Assembly (NCBI GenBank): GCA_033439295.1
Contig: JAVTLE010000023.1
Location: forward strand, 1,426,001 to 1,490,000
DNA length: 64,000 nt
Reading direction: 5' to 3'
From: Deuterostichococcus epilithicus
Taxonomy: Eukaryota; Chlorophyta; Trebouxiophyceae; Prasiolales; Stichococcaceae
Made by a program: the position numbers and the translations under genes. Positions 38,882-54,900 of the stretch are shown here, piece after piece. The notes under the pieces were generated by a model, which made no database searches, had not been told where the DNA came from, and saw only the letters and a list, made by a program, of their open reading frames with translations. The stretch's first letter is position 1, and every line of letters starts with the position of its first letter.

Positions 38882-39867
38882 CTGCACAGGTGGTAAAATT
38901 GTGATGGCCCGCTGGCTGACTGCCCGCTAGCTGGAAGTAAAGACGCTTAGATGAAGGCTCAGGCGAGAGATCCAAGCGTAGTTGCAGTTCAAAGAGCTGT
39001 CGATGCACCCACATGTGAGTGTGTTTGAAGGTGGCGGCTTTGGCACGGCTGGTGTGACGCTGCATCGGCTGACAGCCCGCCGCAGCGACGGCGGTGGCAG
39101 CGGCAGCAGTGGACCCCGCTCGATTCCAGACCTGCTGTCCCAGTTTATTGTGTCTCAGCGTCGCTCAGAGCAATGACTGATGCGCTTCTCCGCCACTGGA
39201 CGGCGCCAGTGAGGTTGCCAACGTCAACCAAAGGATTTCAGACGACTGTCGTTGCGAATGTCTGGGACTTTCAGTGCGGGTAGGCCGATCCGGAAAGATT
39301 AATGCCGCTGTCAAAACGGTGGTCAAGCTGACTGTGACGGCCGTGGTTCAAATGGTCCAAGTCGTTGTTCCTGGGTGCATTTTGCAGGGCGATACTGGTG
39401 CAGCACGGGCACCAACGACGAAAACGTTACTTCGGACAGAAGCGCTGCTTTCGAGACACGAAGTCGTTCTGTGTCAGCAATCTCATTCCATTCGCTTGTC
39501 CTTCCAAGATGCTGTTCACGTGAGGTGCTTGCGTGGCATGGGGAGGTGGCGATGGCATATGTTGATGGAGATGGAAGGGTTTCCATGCAGTCTCTACCAT
39601 CATCTGTTCGGGACGCTGCTCATCGTGTGGTTGCGCACATCAAGTAAGCAGTCCCTCTCCCCAGACGATCAAAGCTCGCATCTACAGCAAATGACGATCG
39701 GCGAACAGCAAGTGCGGATCTGCGGGCAACGCCCGCAGCAAGTCCTTCAATGCTCAGGAACTTCAGCATGCCAAAACCGTGACACAGCAATGTCACAAGA
39801 ATCGCAGACAACACTGGAGTGCCGCTGCGCCTGCTGAAAGAGGGCACGGCTATTCCTCAATGCGCAC
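38882..39867. other. Region between two minus-strand genes
   Basis: It should hold the missing first exon(s) and promoter of the metallophosphoesterase and the 3' flank of hexokinase. Plus-strand open frames at 38982-39176 and 39274-39837 have no recognisable domain and are not called. Confidence 0.3.
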
Positions 39868-43623
<3,756 letters not shown>

Positions 43624-44426
43624 TGCAGGCCCACACGCGTGCTGCCTCAGCCAGCTGCCATTACACCGCTGTTACATCGGCGATGCACATGCGCCGTCAG
43701 CGGCATGAACATGCATAGTCTGCAGGGTCCGCTGGTGCAGAAGAGTGTGTCTGCTGCAAATCCACCTCCATTCTCCAGTGTCTGGATCATGCCGCGGAAG
43801 GACCATCGGGCGTGTCGTGTGTGGGTTGTGTCGTGCAAAATAGCACTGCCGATCTGTCTGTGGGTTAACAAGCTTTACTGCTCTGCGGGACTCAGATCAC
43901 AGTCCTAGCGCTCTCAGGAGGTGCGGTAAGCAGCAGGAACTGCTCGAACGTCTGCAAGGTGTAGCTCAAACTCGCTCCGTTGTACCAAACCACCAGGACG
44001 CGATTTTGGGGACCAACAGCCAGGCCGACCAGGAGTTTGCCAAGCGCTCCGCCTTGTTTGCGGCTCCGAAGCACTGTGACGTGGGAGAGCGCAACTGCGA
44101 CTGTGAAAATGCTAGCTGCACGCCATTTGCACGAGATGATCTGCGAGAGATCTGCATTGCTGACTTGGCAGGGCTGGTAGCGTGCCCAAACTCGTTCCAA
44201 CAGAGGTTGATTCCGAATTTGTCGCAGCAGGACGCGCGTCCTTCTTATGCGAGTGGCGCGCTGTACTCATGTTACACTGAAGTGCAACAGGCATGTCACT
44301 GAAACATGAATCTTCACGATACATGTCGCAGCAATAGCAGGCAAGTCTTGCACTACCGCGTCTACAGACAGCGTGGCACCGACGCCTCGTTCGTACGATG
44401 CCGCATTGCCGTTCGACCCCCTCCCC
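43624..44426. promoter_or_regulatory. Upstream region between divergent hexokinase (-) and MutS2 (+)
   Basis: About 800 bp, expected to hold the first hexokinase exon and both promoters. An open frame at 44006-44302 (+) is Cys-rich but unrecognised and has no splice-consistent partner. Confidence 0.35.
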
Positions 44427-47400
44427 ATGCGGCGGTGCCGCGGCGGCGCCGCGGCGCGGGTCGGCATGCCTCACATATCGTGCCTGCGACGGCACAGCTC
44501 AGCCAGCAGCGCGTGTCGAACACCCGCGGATCAATCGATGACCAGCAGGTAGGAGTCACACAGCAGATTGTCAAGGCACTGGCGTCACCGGCCGCAGGCA
44601 TTCAGTAGCCTGCCGCAGCAGCACAGCCTGTCGAGCCTGCTAGCGTGCTGCCTTTATGGGTGCAGGATGGGTGGATGCACCCTCCTGAGGATGACATCGA
44701 GGCGGAGTCTCTCGTGGCGCTGGACTGGCCGGCAATCTGCGCTCAGGTGCGGCGCGGCCATTTGGCATGCCCTGTGCACTGCCATATGCGTATCAATATG
44801 CGCAAAGAGCAGTCGCCGGGTTGACCGCCGTTGCACCGATGCCATGTCCGCACAGACGTTATTCCGCATCTTACCTTGTGCAGGTATCGGCATTCGCCGC
44901 GACATCTCTGGGTGCGGAGGCCATACTCAGTGACGGGCTGCCCATCGGCGGCTCGCAGCAGCAGTCGGAGGAACTGCTGGAACAGACCGCCCAGGCTCAG
45001 GAGGCCCAGCTTAGGTGAGCTTCATTCATGGTCACCGGTCAATCAATTCGGCTTGTAGACTGCACACTGCAGGTGAGGTATCGCGGCGTTGTCGAACAAG
45101 CAGTCCTGCTGCTCATTCCAGCGGAGGGACTGATAGGATCAGATGCTTATCCTGCAGCTATGGCGGCGTGTACGACCTGCTGCCGCTGCTGGACGCGGTG
45201 GAACGAGGGCGCATGGCGCACCCGCTGCAGCTGTCCGGCGTGGCGTCCACCCTCGAGGTGGGCATTGTACGCTGCAAAATCTGATGGTGGTACCTGCCGA
45301 GCTGTTTTAGCACAGATAGGAAAAGTCCTGTGGCCGCAGTCAGGCATAAGCAGCTGCGATCACTTGCTACACGCAATATTTTCGTTTAGACCGCACTGGC
45401 GCTGAGGAACGCGGTCGAGGCGCGGCCGGCCCTGGCGCCGCTGCTGGCGCCGTTGGGGAAACCCTTGAGCAACCTGGCCGCCGATGTGCGGCACTGCATC
45501 GGCGCTGAAGACGGCCGCATACTGGACCGAGCCAGGTGACTTTCAACCCAACACCACATGTCATGCATGCTCATGCGAGAAGCAGGGATGCTGCATCACG
45601 TGCGTCATGACACCCCCAGGCTCCAGCACCCTGTGGAGAGAAGAAGGGACATAGAAGGATGAAAACCTGGTGATCGTGCATTTCCACACCATGATAGAAG
45701 CTGCTTGACGCTTCCGCAGCGCACGCCTGGCGGAGGTGCGGCAGCAGCGCAAGGCCAACGGCGCCGAGCTGCGGGCCAGCCTGGCGGAGTGGGCTCGCCG
45801 GCTGCACGCCAGCGGCGTCTCCGAACGCGCCCAGGTGTGTGTGCCAGGTCAGACCCAGGCGTGGAGGAGGATCCTGTCTTGTGACGCTGCCGCAGCGCGC
45901 CGCATGGACCCGGCGGCGTAACACCACGACATGGACAGGCCTGGCTGGATTGTCAGCGGAACTGACCCAGCAAGAATGGAGCGCCTGCTGCATGTGGATA
46001 TAAGGGTTCAAGGAGGCGACGTTGTGTCACCACCCTCCTGCATCGCCCCCGTCGCAGGTGGTCGTGCGGCGGGACCGGCAGTGCGTGGCGGTGCGCGCCG
46101 GGCGGCAGGGCGAGCTGCCGCGCGGCAGCGTCACCCTGGCCTCCTCCTCCACGTGCGCTCCTGCCCGGGCCCACTGCACGCTGCACGCTGCACGCTGCAC
46201 GCTTGTGGCTTGGCGCTGTACAAGGAACCGGGGCCGGTGCCAGCGCTGATACTCATCAGCAGCACCCTGCCTCATGACTGCACAGTTTGCGTCAGCAGTT
46301 CGACTGCACCTCCTGGTTGCATTTGCAGGCGCTCGACGCTGTACATGGAGCCGGAACCGGTGGTGGCACTGAACAACGCGGAGGCGCGCCTGGGGGCAGC
46401 GCAGGACGAGGAGGAGTCCGCCATCCTGCTGCACCTGTCCCGCCAGGTCAGCATTTGCATCTCACATCGCATTGCAGGTAGGGTTCAGGGTCCTGGCAGC
46501 ACCTGACACACCTGCTGGACCCCGTGAGCAGCCCAGCCGGCTGGCGAGGCACGGCAACGAGGCCCGTCTCTCCTGCCAAGTCTGCCTTGCTCGTGTGCGT
46601 TGACGAAGATGCAAGCTCCTGGCGAGCAGCTCCTTGTGCCACAATGGAGCCTGCTGCAGCGGAGTCTCTGGCCATGAGTTGGCACCCGGTGCGGCTCCAC
46701 CCCCCAGCGTCAGAGGGCGGCCACTCTGCCTTCGCAGGTGGCGCAGCTGGCGCGGGACATCGCCACGGTGCTGCGCGGCGTGACTTCACTGGACGTGGCG
46801 TCGGCGCGCGCGGCTCACGCCGCCTGGCTGGGCGCCACCCGGCCCGCCTTCATTGACGAGGCCGCTGCGGCGCAGCGCGGCCCGGTGTCCGTGCCCGCCA
46901 TGCAGCACCCGCTGCTGCTGCAGGTGCGGCGGCCGATGTGTGATGTCAGTCGGAGCAGTGCTCGGTTCTTGCTGCATCACGCAACACGTCGCAAGCGCCG
47001 AAACAGCTGACTGCACATCCCTGCCACTGCGCCGTTGGAGCATTCGGCTTGTGCTTTGCATGCAGCCCACGCTGGCGCCGCTGCCGGCGCTGGCGCTGGC
47101 AGAGGACGCCCAGTTTGAGAACAACTTCATGGAGCCTGTCGCCGCGCTGGAGGCCGCGGCGGGCTCGGCGCCGGCGCGGCCGGACTCCAGCGGGGAGTCG
47201 CCAGACGCTGAGGACTCGGGCGTCAAACCGAGGGCTAAGGCGCCCTGCCCAGTGGACCTCACGGTGCCGCCACAGGCGGCGGTGGTCATGGTCACAGGTG
47301 TGTGGGTTCAGCACTTAGGGTTTGCAGCGAGCACACATCTACAGCGAGCACACTGGTGACATGGCTGCTGGGCGTCCACGGCAGGCAGGCCCTGGCGACC

Positions 47401-50400
47401 AAGCAGCACAGGCATGCTGAGCAGGGAACATCAGTGAACGACGCATTCCATCAGGTATGTGTGCCCACGTGCGTCGCTGCACGGCCCAAAACGGGTTGCA
47501 AGACAGCGCCGCTGAAGGCAGTGGCCTTTTAGCGGCGGTGCTCAGCGTCAATGACGCATCGTCTCGACATCATCCTCTGCCAATGTGCCGCAAGGTCTAG
47601 AATCGACCGCAAGGCGGCTTCGCTGAGGCGCTGGGCCTTGCGGCTTTCAACATCAGAAAACCCTCATGTCAAGTTCGCTCATTTTTGCTTATACTGTGCG
47701 GTGCAGGGCCCAACACGGGCGGCAAGACCGCGTCGCTGAAAGCGCTGGGCCTGGCGGCGCTCATGGCCAAGGCCGGCCTGTTCCTGCCGCTGGCGGCGCT
47801 CGCCGGCGGTTGCTTGCAGCCGGAGCTGCTGTGGTTTGACAAGGTCAGCCGCCGCACCGCTCTACCACCTCCATCCCAACTCCCGCTGCTACACCGCGAT
47901 CTAGAATCGAATGGACTGGCAGCTATTGTAGGATGGAGGCCTGCTGTGTCTTTCGCCTGCCAAATGACGGCAGTCTGCTGAGCGAGTCGGGAGACGCAAC
48001 AATCAGTCAGTGCCTAGCATCTGAAGCTGCTGCGGGGTTGTCGCTCAGGTGTTGGCAGACGTCGGTGACGGGCAGAGCCTGCAGCAGAGCCTGAGCACCT
48101 TCAGCGCGCATGTGCGGCGGCTGCGCCTCATCCTGGCCGCCGCCACACGCGGGTCCCTGGCACTATTGGACGAAGTCGGCAGCGGTGCGTGCTCTTTCGT
48201 TGCTGCGCAGCATCTTTGTAGTGCTTGGAAGGATGCCCCTCATCCAGGCGTTCCCGCCGTCCGAGAGAGCATACAGACAGGACCTTCCCACGCATTTTTC
48301 TATTTCGCGCAAGCTGGCATGCGGACCCAACGGAGGGGAAAACAGCGGCGGCGGCGCTGGAACAACGGCTTGCCTGAGTGTGCCAGGGGTGCCTGACCGA
48401 TTTATGTTTGAATTCGTCCTGGTGTCCAGGCACGGACCCAACGGAGGGGGAGGCGCTCGCGGCGGCGCTGCTGCAGCGGCTGGCGGCCACCGCGCGGCTG
48501 ACCTTTGCCACGACGCACCACGCAGGCCTGAAGGAGATGGCCGACGAGCAGTTCGTCAACGCATCCGTCGAATTCGACATCGCCACGCTGCGCCCCACCT
48601 ACAGGCGAGCCGGGTTGGTTCTGGTGTCGCACGGTGCACGGTGTCTTGCGTCACGTCGCCTCGAAGGCGGCGGCCAGTCGGACGTAGAATCCGCTATGGC
48701 GGCCGCCTGGGACAATGTCAACAGCACCGGCACCTGCTGAGCGCTGAGGGTAATCATTTCACCTGACCTTGTGGTTGACGGTCACCCTTCGCTCGTGCCC
48801 GTGCAGGCTGCTGTGGGGCCAGGCGGGGCAGTCCAATGCGCTTGCAATTGCTGAGGGCCTGGGCTTCAGCCGGCAGGTCGTCGCGGACGCCCGGGAGGTG
48901 CGCCTCAGCACGCGCTCGAGAGCGCCAATGGGCTACCGGTGCAGACCAGCCAGCCACGCCCACGGGGAGCAGGCCTGCGGTCCATCGCCGGCCCAAGTCT
49001 AGAGTACTCTGTCGATAGTCGACTGGTATGAAACCCCCTGTCAGTATTCGACTGGTGTAGAACACCCTGTCATCAACACCCTGCCAACAGCCGAACGGTA
49101 TTGATCTGGCGGCACAGGTGGCGGAGGGGATGCGCGCCCTGACGGATGCGCAGGCGCGCAGCGAAGTCATGGCGGAGCACCTTGACACACAAGTCGAGGA
49201 CGCGCAGGTAGGGGCCGAGAATATGAGTGCGCAGAGATCACGGCAAACATTTGGCAGAAATTTGAACTGAAATTCTAAATCTCAGACCCCGGCCGCGGCG
49301 GCGGGTGAAACCCGCGCGACTGCACGTCGCACTATTTTAGCACTGCAGCAAAAGCGCGTTGGCGTGCCTGGATCACAGCTGCGGCTGTGCAGCAGAGCTG
49401 CGGCGTCGGCAGCCGTGCACAGCTTGTACCACAACCTGGCGCCGTAGCCAGGAGGGTGCCATGGCGGCGCGGGCCAGGATTGCGTGTGCCGAGGCTGCGA
49501 GACAAGAGGCGGCGCGGGAGCTGCAGGAGCTGAGGCAGCAGGCGCAGCTCGCCCGGCCTGCAACACGACAACCCAACCATCCTCACCATGTGTTGCAGCT
49601 ATGGAGAGCAGACTTTTTGGTAGTGCAGGCAGTGGCGGCGCGAGCAAAGGCGGCGAAGGAGGAGGCAGTGTGGGAACTGACGGCCCTGAGGCAGCAGGCG
49701 GACCTGATCCGGCAGCAGGCGGCCGCCGCAAAGTCTGACGTGCCCGCCGCGCAACAGGAGGTCACACAAACCTTTTCCCTGTAGCCCGGGCCCTCTGTTG
49801 CTTAGCTGAGTCTGCCGCTCAGACTCGGCACATGCGCCCCAATAAGGTTTCCTTGAGCCGGCGATACCATCCAGGCTGTGTCTGCAACTTTGCATGGTTA
49901 CAGACGAGGCGCATTGTCGGAAGTGTGCATGATGTGAGGGCGCGCGTTGTCCTGTGCAGTCAGTCACATCGGTGTTCACTGACCGCAATTGCAGGCGGCT
50001 GCGGCGCAGCGGCAGATCAGCGAGGCGGTGGCGCAGGTCAGGGCGGGCGAGCTGCCGGCGGCGGCCGCGGCCAGCCGCATCCGCCAGATCGAGCGGCAGT
50101 GGAATGCCGACGCCGCAGCGGAGGCGGCCGCAGACTCCGCTGACGACGCGGCGCCGGCGTTCCGGCCGATTGTGGGCCAGCAGGTGGCTGTGCGCACGAT
50201 GGGAGGCTCCGTCGGCACCGTCATGCAGGCGGGCAAGCAGGTGTGTTTAGGGCTCAGGGTTTCTTTTACTGCAGCCACAGTTGTCCTCAGTTCGGGTGGG
50301 AGCAACAGCTGCCATCAAGTCCAGGGCAACGGCACTTGGGGTTGCAGCTGCAAGGTTGTGCGAGAGGTGATGGTGCCAGCTTGTGCCAGGAGCTCTGCGC

Positions 50401-51345
50401 CGCGCAGATCACGGTCAGAGTGGGGTCGATGACCGTGCGAGTGGCGGCCTGCGACCTCCAGCCATGGCAGGGCAACCAGCGCAGCAGGCAGCGGCAGGGC
50501 GGCGGCGCCAGCGGCAGCGGGCGGCAGCGCCAGAAGCCGAAGCAGCAGCGGAAGCAGCAGGGGCAGCAGGGACAGGAGCCGGCTGGCGGCGGCGACGCGA
50601 CGATCCAGACGGCGGCCAACACCGTGGATGTGCGGGGCCAGAGGGCCGTAGAGGCGAGCTGCCCATGCGGGGCCTTCCCCCCACCTGCGCTGCTCCCGCC
50701 TCATCAACGTGCTCTTGTGCCGCGACTGCTGCCTGCTTCTGCAAGTAGCCCCATGCGCGCGAGATGGAGGAGGACAAACATCGCCTGATGCGCACCCAGC
50801 CCGCAATGCAATGCAGTTTGCATTGCATTGCATTGCAACTCAATGTGTGACACGCACGAGTGCTTGCAAGACCGCAGGCGCAGGCGGCGGTCGATGATGC
50901 CATCAGCGAGGCGCCTCCCGGCATGGCGCTGTGCATCGTGCACGGCATGGGCACCGGGCGCCTGCGCACCTCGCTGCACGACATGCTGAAGGGCCACCCA
51001 CAGGTGTGCAGTCTCGACGGCGCTCGTGTTTCATTCCGGCACGCCGCATGCTCACACCCCAGGACATGCTGGAGTGCCAACCCCAGGTGTGCTCCCGAGT
51101 GGCGCTGACGCATGCTTCGTGTGGTGGGGTGTGTACTTCCTACAGCCTGGCATTGCTGGAGCCTGCGATGAGCAGTCTCGTGGGTTTGTGCTAGCAGCCG
51201 GGATGCATCTGACGCCAGCCGGCGACCCGAGGCTGGCGTGTCGCAAAGGTTCGTGCGATGTTGGGTCATATCTTGGCTGCAGGTCAAGCGGTTCGAGCTG
51301 GACCCAGCCAGCAACGGCGGCTGCACCTTAGCTTTCTTGACCTGA
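44427..51345 (+). CDS. MUTS2: MutS2 family ATPase with C-terminal Smr domain
   Basis: A MutS-related ATPase without the mismatch-binding domain; in plants it is expected in organelles. Related bacterial proteins suppress recombination or rescue collided ribosomes; the role here is unproven. A likely transit-peptide exon from ATG 44427 (Arg/Ser/Ala-rich) precedes [20 protein letters not shown] (44690). Then [17 protein letters not shown] (45395), [20 protein letters not shown] (45800-46080), [20 protein letters not shown] (46336), [37 protein letters not shown] (47285/47706; Walker A), [20 protein letters not shown] (48052), [20 protein letters not shown] (48160/48433; Walker B), [18 protein letters not shown] (48515), [20 protein letters not shown] (48810), a coiled-coil region (49630-50130), a Gln/Gly-rich linker (50460-50600), and the Smr domain [40 protein letters not shown], stop 51343-51345. 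The first-exon phase was not resolved. Confidence 0.93.
46174..46201 (+). repeat. Microsatellite (CTGCACG)4
   Basis: Four perfect CTGCACG units in a MutS2 intron. Confidence 0.95.
46208..46370 (+). repeat. Echo of a MutS2 exon start
   Basis: GCTGTACAAGGAACCGGGGC at 46215 (intron) and GCTGTACATGGAGCCGGAAC at 46338 (exon, LYMEPEPV), both followed by CGGTG and GC-CTGA. The offset is 123 bp. Confidence 0.9.
47485..47770 (+). repeat. Triplicated Walker A exon start in MutS2
   Basis: The Walker A exon start (47706 on, ACGGGCGGCAAGACCGCGTC) has two degenerate intronic copies, near 47491 (ACGGGTTGCAAGACAGCGCC) and near 47602 (ATCGACCGCAAGGCGGCTTC). All three continue with CGCTGA and GGCCTT or GGCCTG. 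Spacing is 111 and 113 bp. Both intronic copies have lost the P-loop glycines. Confidence 0.92.
48320..48495 (+). repeat. Echo of the MutS2 Walker B exon continuation
   Basis: GGACCCAACGGAGGGG occurs at 48324 (intron) and 48435 (exon, [14 protein letters not shown]), followed in both by GGCGGCGGCGCTG. The offset is 111 bp. Confidence 0.92.
49015..49085 (+). repeat. Short tandem repeat in a MutS2 intron
   Basis: CGACTGGT followed by (A/G)T(G/A)(A/G)AAC and CCTGTCA occurs twice, about 29 bp apart, with a third fragment (ACACCCTG) after it. Confidence 0.75.
50803..50831 (+). repeat. Perfect inverted repeat (13-bp stem, GTT loop)
   Basis: GCAATGCAATGCA, loop GTT, TGCATTGCATTGC, within a MutS2 intron. 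It is also internally built of GCAAT/ATTGC pentamers. Confidence 0.95.
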
Positions 51346-51944
51346 AGTGCTGAGCCTCTCAACCCAGCACAGCAACCGGATTTTATATGGCAGCGCCTTT
51401 CAGTTCTGACATGATTTGGCAGGCGATGAATTTCAATGCAGAGGCGTCGACAGTGCCGGCAACACACATGCCAATGTGCAACCGCAATTCTTTTCGCTGA
51501 CTCGAGCGAGAAGCAACATTGATTAATTTGCTCTCGTCACGAATAAGACACTGCTCGGCGGCTGTTACAGTGGTTTGAATAAGTAATGGTCGATTCCGAA
51601 CGGTCGATTTCTTGTTTGCAAATAGGCAATAGTAATGGTGTACACACTCGGTGTTGTGCTGAATTTAGGCAATACGTATATTTGCCGCGCCGCCACAGCA
51701 GGCTGCGGCACCCGGCTGCTGAACATACACACCAGGCACACAATATAAATTTCACGCTTTGGGTGTGCCAATTCAATTGCAATTCTCGGATACCAAGTAT
51801 GAGAGCCGCTGACGGTAGTAGACATAAGACCTACTAACCAAACCACGAAACTCGGCTGCTGCAGACCAAAACCAGAGCTGCGCTCTCTAGGGGTGAACCT
51901 CTGTCCGCATGTAGCGGTGCCATGGCGAGCTTCCGCAGCCCTCG
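51346..51944. other. AT-rich intergenic region between convergent genes
   Basis: This lies between the stops of MutS2 (+) and the RNA-binding protein (-). From about 51490 to 51840 it is distinctly AT-richer than the rest of the window and contains two GGTCGATT repeats near 51588-51606. No coding signal was recognised. Confidence 0.4.
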
Positions 51945-54900
51945 TCACTGCTGCTCGGTCTTCTGGCCGTGCTGTGGCGCAGACTGCGCCTCCTGAGCCG
52001 GCTGCTCCTCTCCAGAAAGCATGGGCGGCAGCGTGTCTGCCAACGGCGATGAAGGCGGCTGCACATCGGATTCGTGCTGCGCGCTTGATGAGCCGTCGCC
52101 GACCCCTGACGGCACGCCCGGCGGCGGCGGCGGGTGCGGCTGCAGCTGCTGCAGTCCCGGGCCATACCCTGTGCGCACGTCGCACGAGAATACCTGAGCT
52201 ATCGGTGGCTGATCGGCTGCCGAGTAAGGTTGCCTAGCCAAGCAGCATGGCTGCTGGCTTCCATGCCATGCAAGCAAAGGATGGCCTGGGTTTGCACATC
52301 TGACGTCGCAAGCTCTGTCTGCCGCCAGTACCTGGCATGGGGACGGGGTAGGGGCTGGGCGGCATGCCGTATGGGTAGGTGCTGGGGCTGCCTCCGTATG
52401 CGCTGCCCGCCATGCGGGCGCCTCCCGGCAGCGCCATGCCGGCCGGAATGCCTGCAAGGTGTCTCGCGCGTCAGCCACCTCACAAATAGCGCGAATGGAG
52501 TAAGGTCCATCGACGACAGCACTCGGGAATGCTTGCGGCGCAGGCTTGCAGCGCCTTCCGTCGACCGAGCAGCGACGACACGGGACGCTTGCGCCGCATC
52601 CTGAACCTTCATCTTCCTCATATCTTGTAAGTGTTGCCGCACACCTGCTTCGGAGCCTGGCGGCGGAGGCATATACCACTGCAGGCCGCCGCGGCCGCCC
52701 AGAGTTTGCGGCTGCACCACCATTGGCATGCCGCCTGCCTGCGGGCTCCAGTCCGGCCGCATGCCCCTCATGGCCTGCGGCCCAGAACCAACCCCTGGCA
52801 TTCACATTCTGTTGGGATCCACATTCTGTTGAGGGCTGCCAGGCTGGCGAACCTTGCAAGCATGCGTGTGAAGGGCTGCGGTCGTCACGGACACAACCTG
52901 CGTGGAAATGCCGTGCAGGCATGTAGAGTCAGTCACAGGTGCAGCAGTGACATTCGCCTGAATTCGCTTCTCGGGTAGCCATGTGCCAATACTGTCAGTG
53001 ATGCATCACGCCCTCTCACCATCTGCCGCTGCTGCTGCTGCTGCTGCTGTACCATGTGGTGCTGCATGAAGAACTGTTGCTGCTGCGGCGACGGCGGCAG
53101 CAGCTGCTGCTGCTGTTGCTGCGATGGCGACGTTGGCGGCGGCCGCCCCTGCGGCGACTGCTGCTGCCCATACGACTGCTGCCCGCCGTACGCCTGTTGC
53201 TGCGCATAGGACTGCTGATGGAACGCCTGCTGCTGGTATGCGCGCTGCGCTGCCAGCGCAAGTGGCAGGCTCATACGCGGCTGCCCGCCCGAGCGGCCAC
53301 CCTCCAGGCCGCGCCCGCCACGTCCGAATGCCGGACCGGGGCCAGCGCCCTGCCGAAACCAGGCATGGGCAGTGTCGGCACCCGCACAGAAGCAAACTTC
53401 TCTTGACATTGCCCTCGTCTGCGCCGGCCTCCAGGGACATGCTCAATCGAAGGTGTTCTGGATGCCAAGATTGTGTGCGCTGGTGCATCAGCACCAGCAC
53501 TCGAGCTTGCCACCATGCAAGGCGAGCCTCACCCGTGGGGCGTACGGCATCTGGGCGCCGACGGGCATGCCGTACGGCAGCGGCGCCGGCAGCTGCATGG
53601 CGATGGGCGCGGGGTACAGCGCCGGGCCGCCCAGCATCGGGCTGTGTGGCGGCCGCATGGCGCCAGGCTGCCGCTGCGCAGGGGCGATGCAGCTTATGAT
53701 TGCGCAGCATCATGGGTGGACGTCAAGCTGGTCCCACATCCTGTTCCGACCCACAGTTGCAACAGGGGATGCATGCGTGGCACTGCAGCCGCCCGTTTGC
53801 ATCCCACCCTCTCGTGGCAAGCAATGCTAAACGCACTTGCGAAATGCCCCCTGGCTTTTCCCGACACCCACCTGGGGGGCGGTGTATGGGATGCATTCGA
53901 TGTAGCGCGTGCCCATCATCTTGCGGTGCTGCGCCGCCGCGGCCAGCGCCGCCTCGTTGGCGTCCTTGAAGTGCACAAAGGCGATGCCGGTGTTGACGCG
54001 CTCCCCGCTGCGGTCCGCCTTCGTCATGAGTTTCACGCCCTCGTCCGCCAGCTGGAAGTCTGCGATCGTGTAGCACAGCGGCCGAGCTTTTAGAAAAGGT
54101 AAGAGAGATGAACTGCTTGGGTGACCGGCGGGCCATGAGCACTGCGCACAGCACGTCACCACGCTGATGAACGCTACTGGGGCCACCAACACGTGCCTGC
54201 AAGCCAGCTGGTGATGTCGTCGATGCCAGCAGAGTATGGCAGGCCGCGCAGCTTCAGGGTGGCGCCGTCCGGCGAGATGCCGCCGGGCGCCGACGGCAGC
54301 GGCAGCGGCAGCAACGGCGCCCGCCGCCGAGATGCGGCCTCGCCCAGCCTCGCCACCTGCCTGTTGCGCTGCATCGCCTGCACCGCACAGTTCACGCCAT
54401 AATTGCATATGTGCACCCTCCCGGTTCAGAAGTGCTGACTGCATGCCTGGCGTTATGGCGTTCACAACAGCTGGCACTTTAGCTAAGGGGGCAGGGGGTT
54501 TGCGGCTGCACCTGCTGCATGTCTGGCTTGGAGGCCACAAAGATCTCGATGTAGCGGGGCCCCATGCGCGCGCGGTGCAGCGTAAGTGCCGCCTGCTGCG
54601 CCGCCTCACTGGGCACCTCCACAAACGCCTCGCCAGTGGGCCGGCCATCCTGGTCCCGTGTGAGGACCACACCCTGCACGCGGTCTAGGACCTCAGCCAT
54701 GAATGACGCGCAGCACAGCTGGGACGTGCCCGACAAACACCAGACTGAAGGGTGCACATTGTCGCCGCCGCGCAAGACGAGCAGCCGCAAACATTGCATG
54801 AGGACGATGCTCGTGCAGACCAGATGCTGTGTGAACCCTGCACCTGTGCGCCACCGATGATGATGTGCTCCGAGCCGAAGAACTCCAGCACCTGCTCCGG

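Noticed and set aside
39274-39837. 187-residue plus-strand open frame between two genes
   Set aside because: No known motif, no supporting splice structure, and ordinary composition for a chance frame. Kept only as part of the intergenic description.
44006-44302. 98-residue Cys-containing plus-strand frame
   Set aside because: It sits in the probable promoter region between hexokinase and MutS2, with no family resemblance or signal peptide.
50415-51467. 350-residue minus-strand open frame
   Set aside because: It is antisense to the MutS2 linker and Smr exons. Its composition is what the opposite strand of a Gln/Gly-rich region gives.
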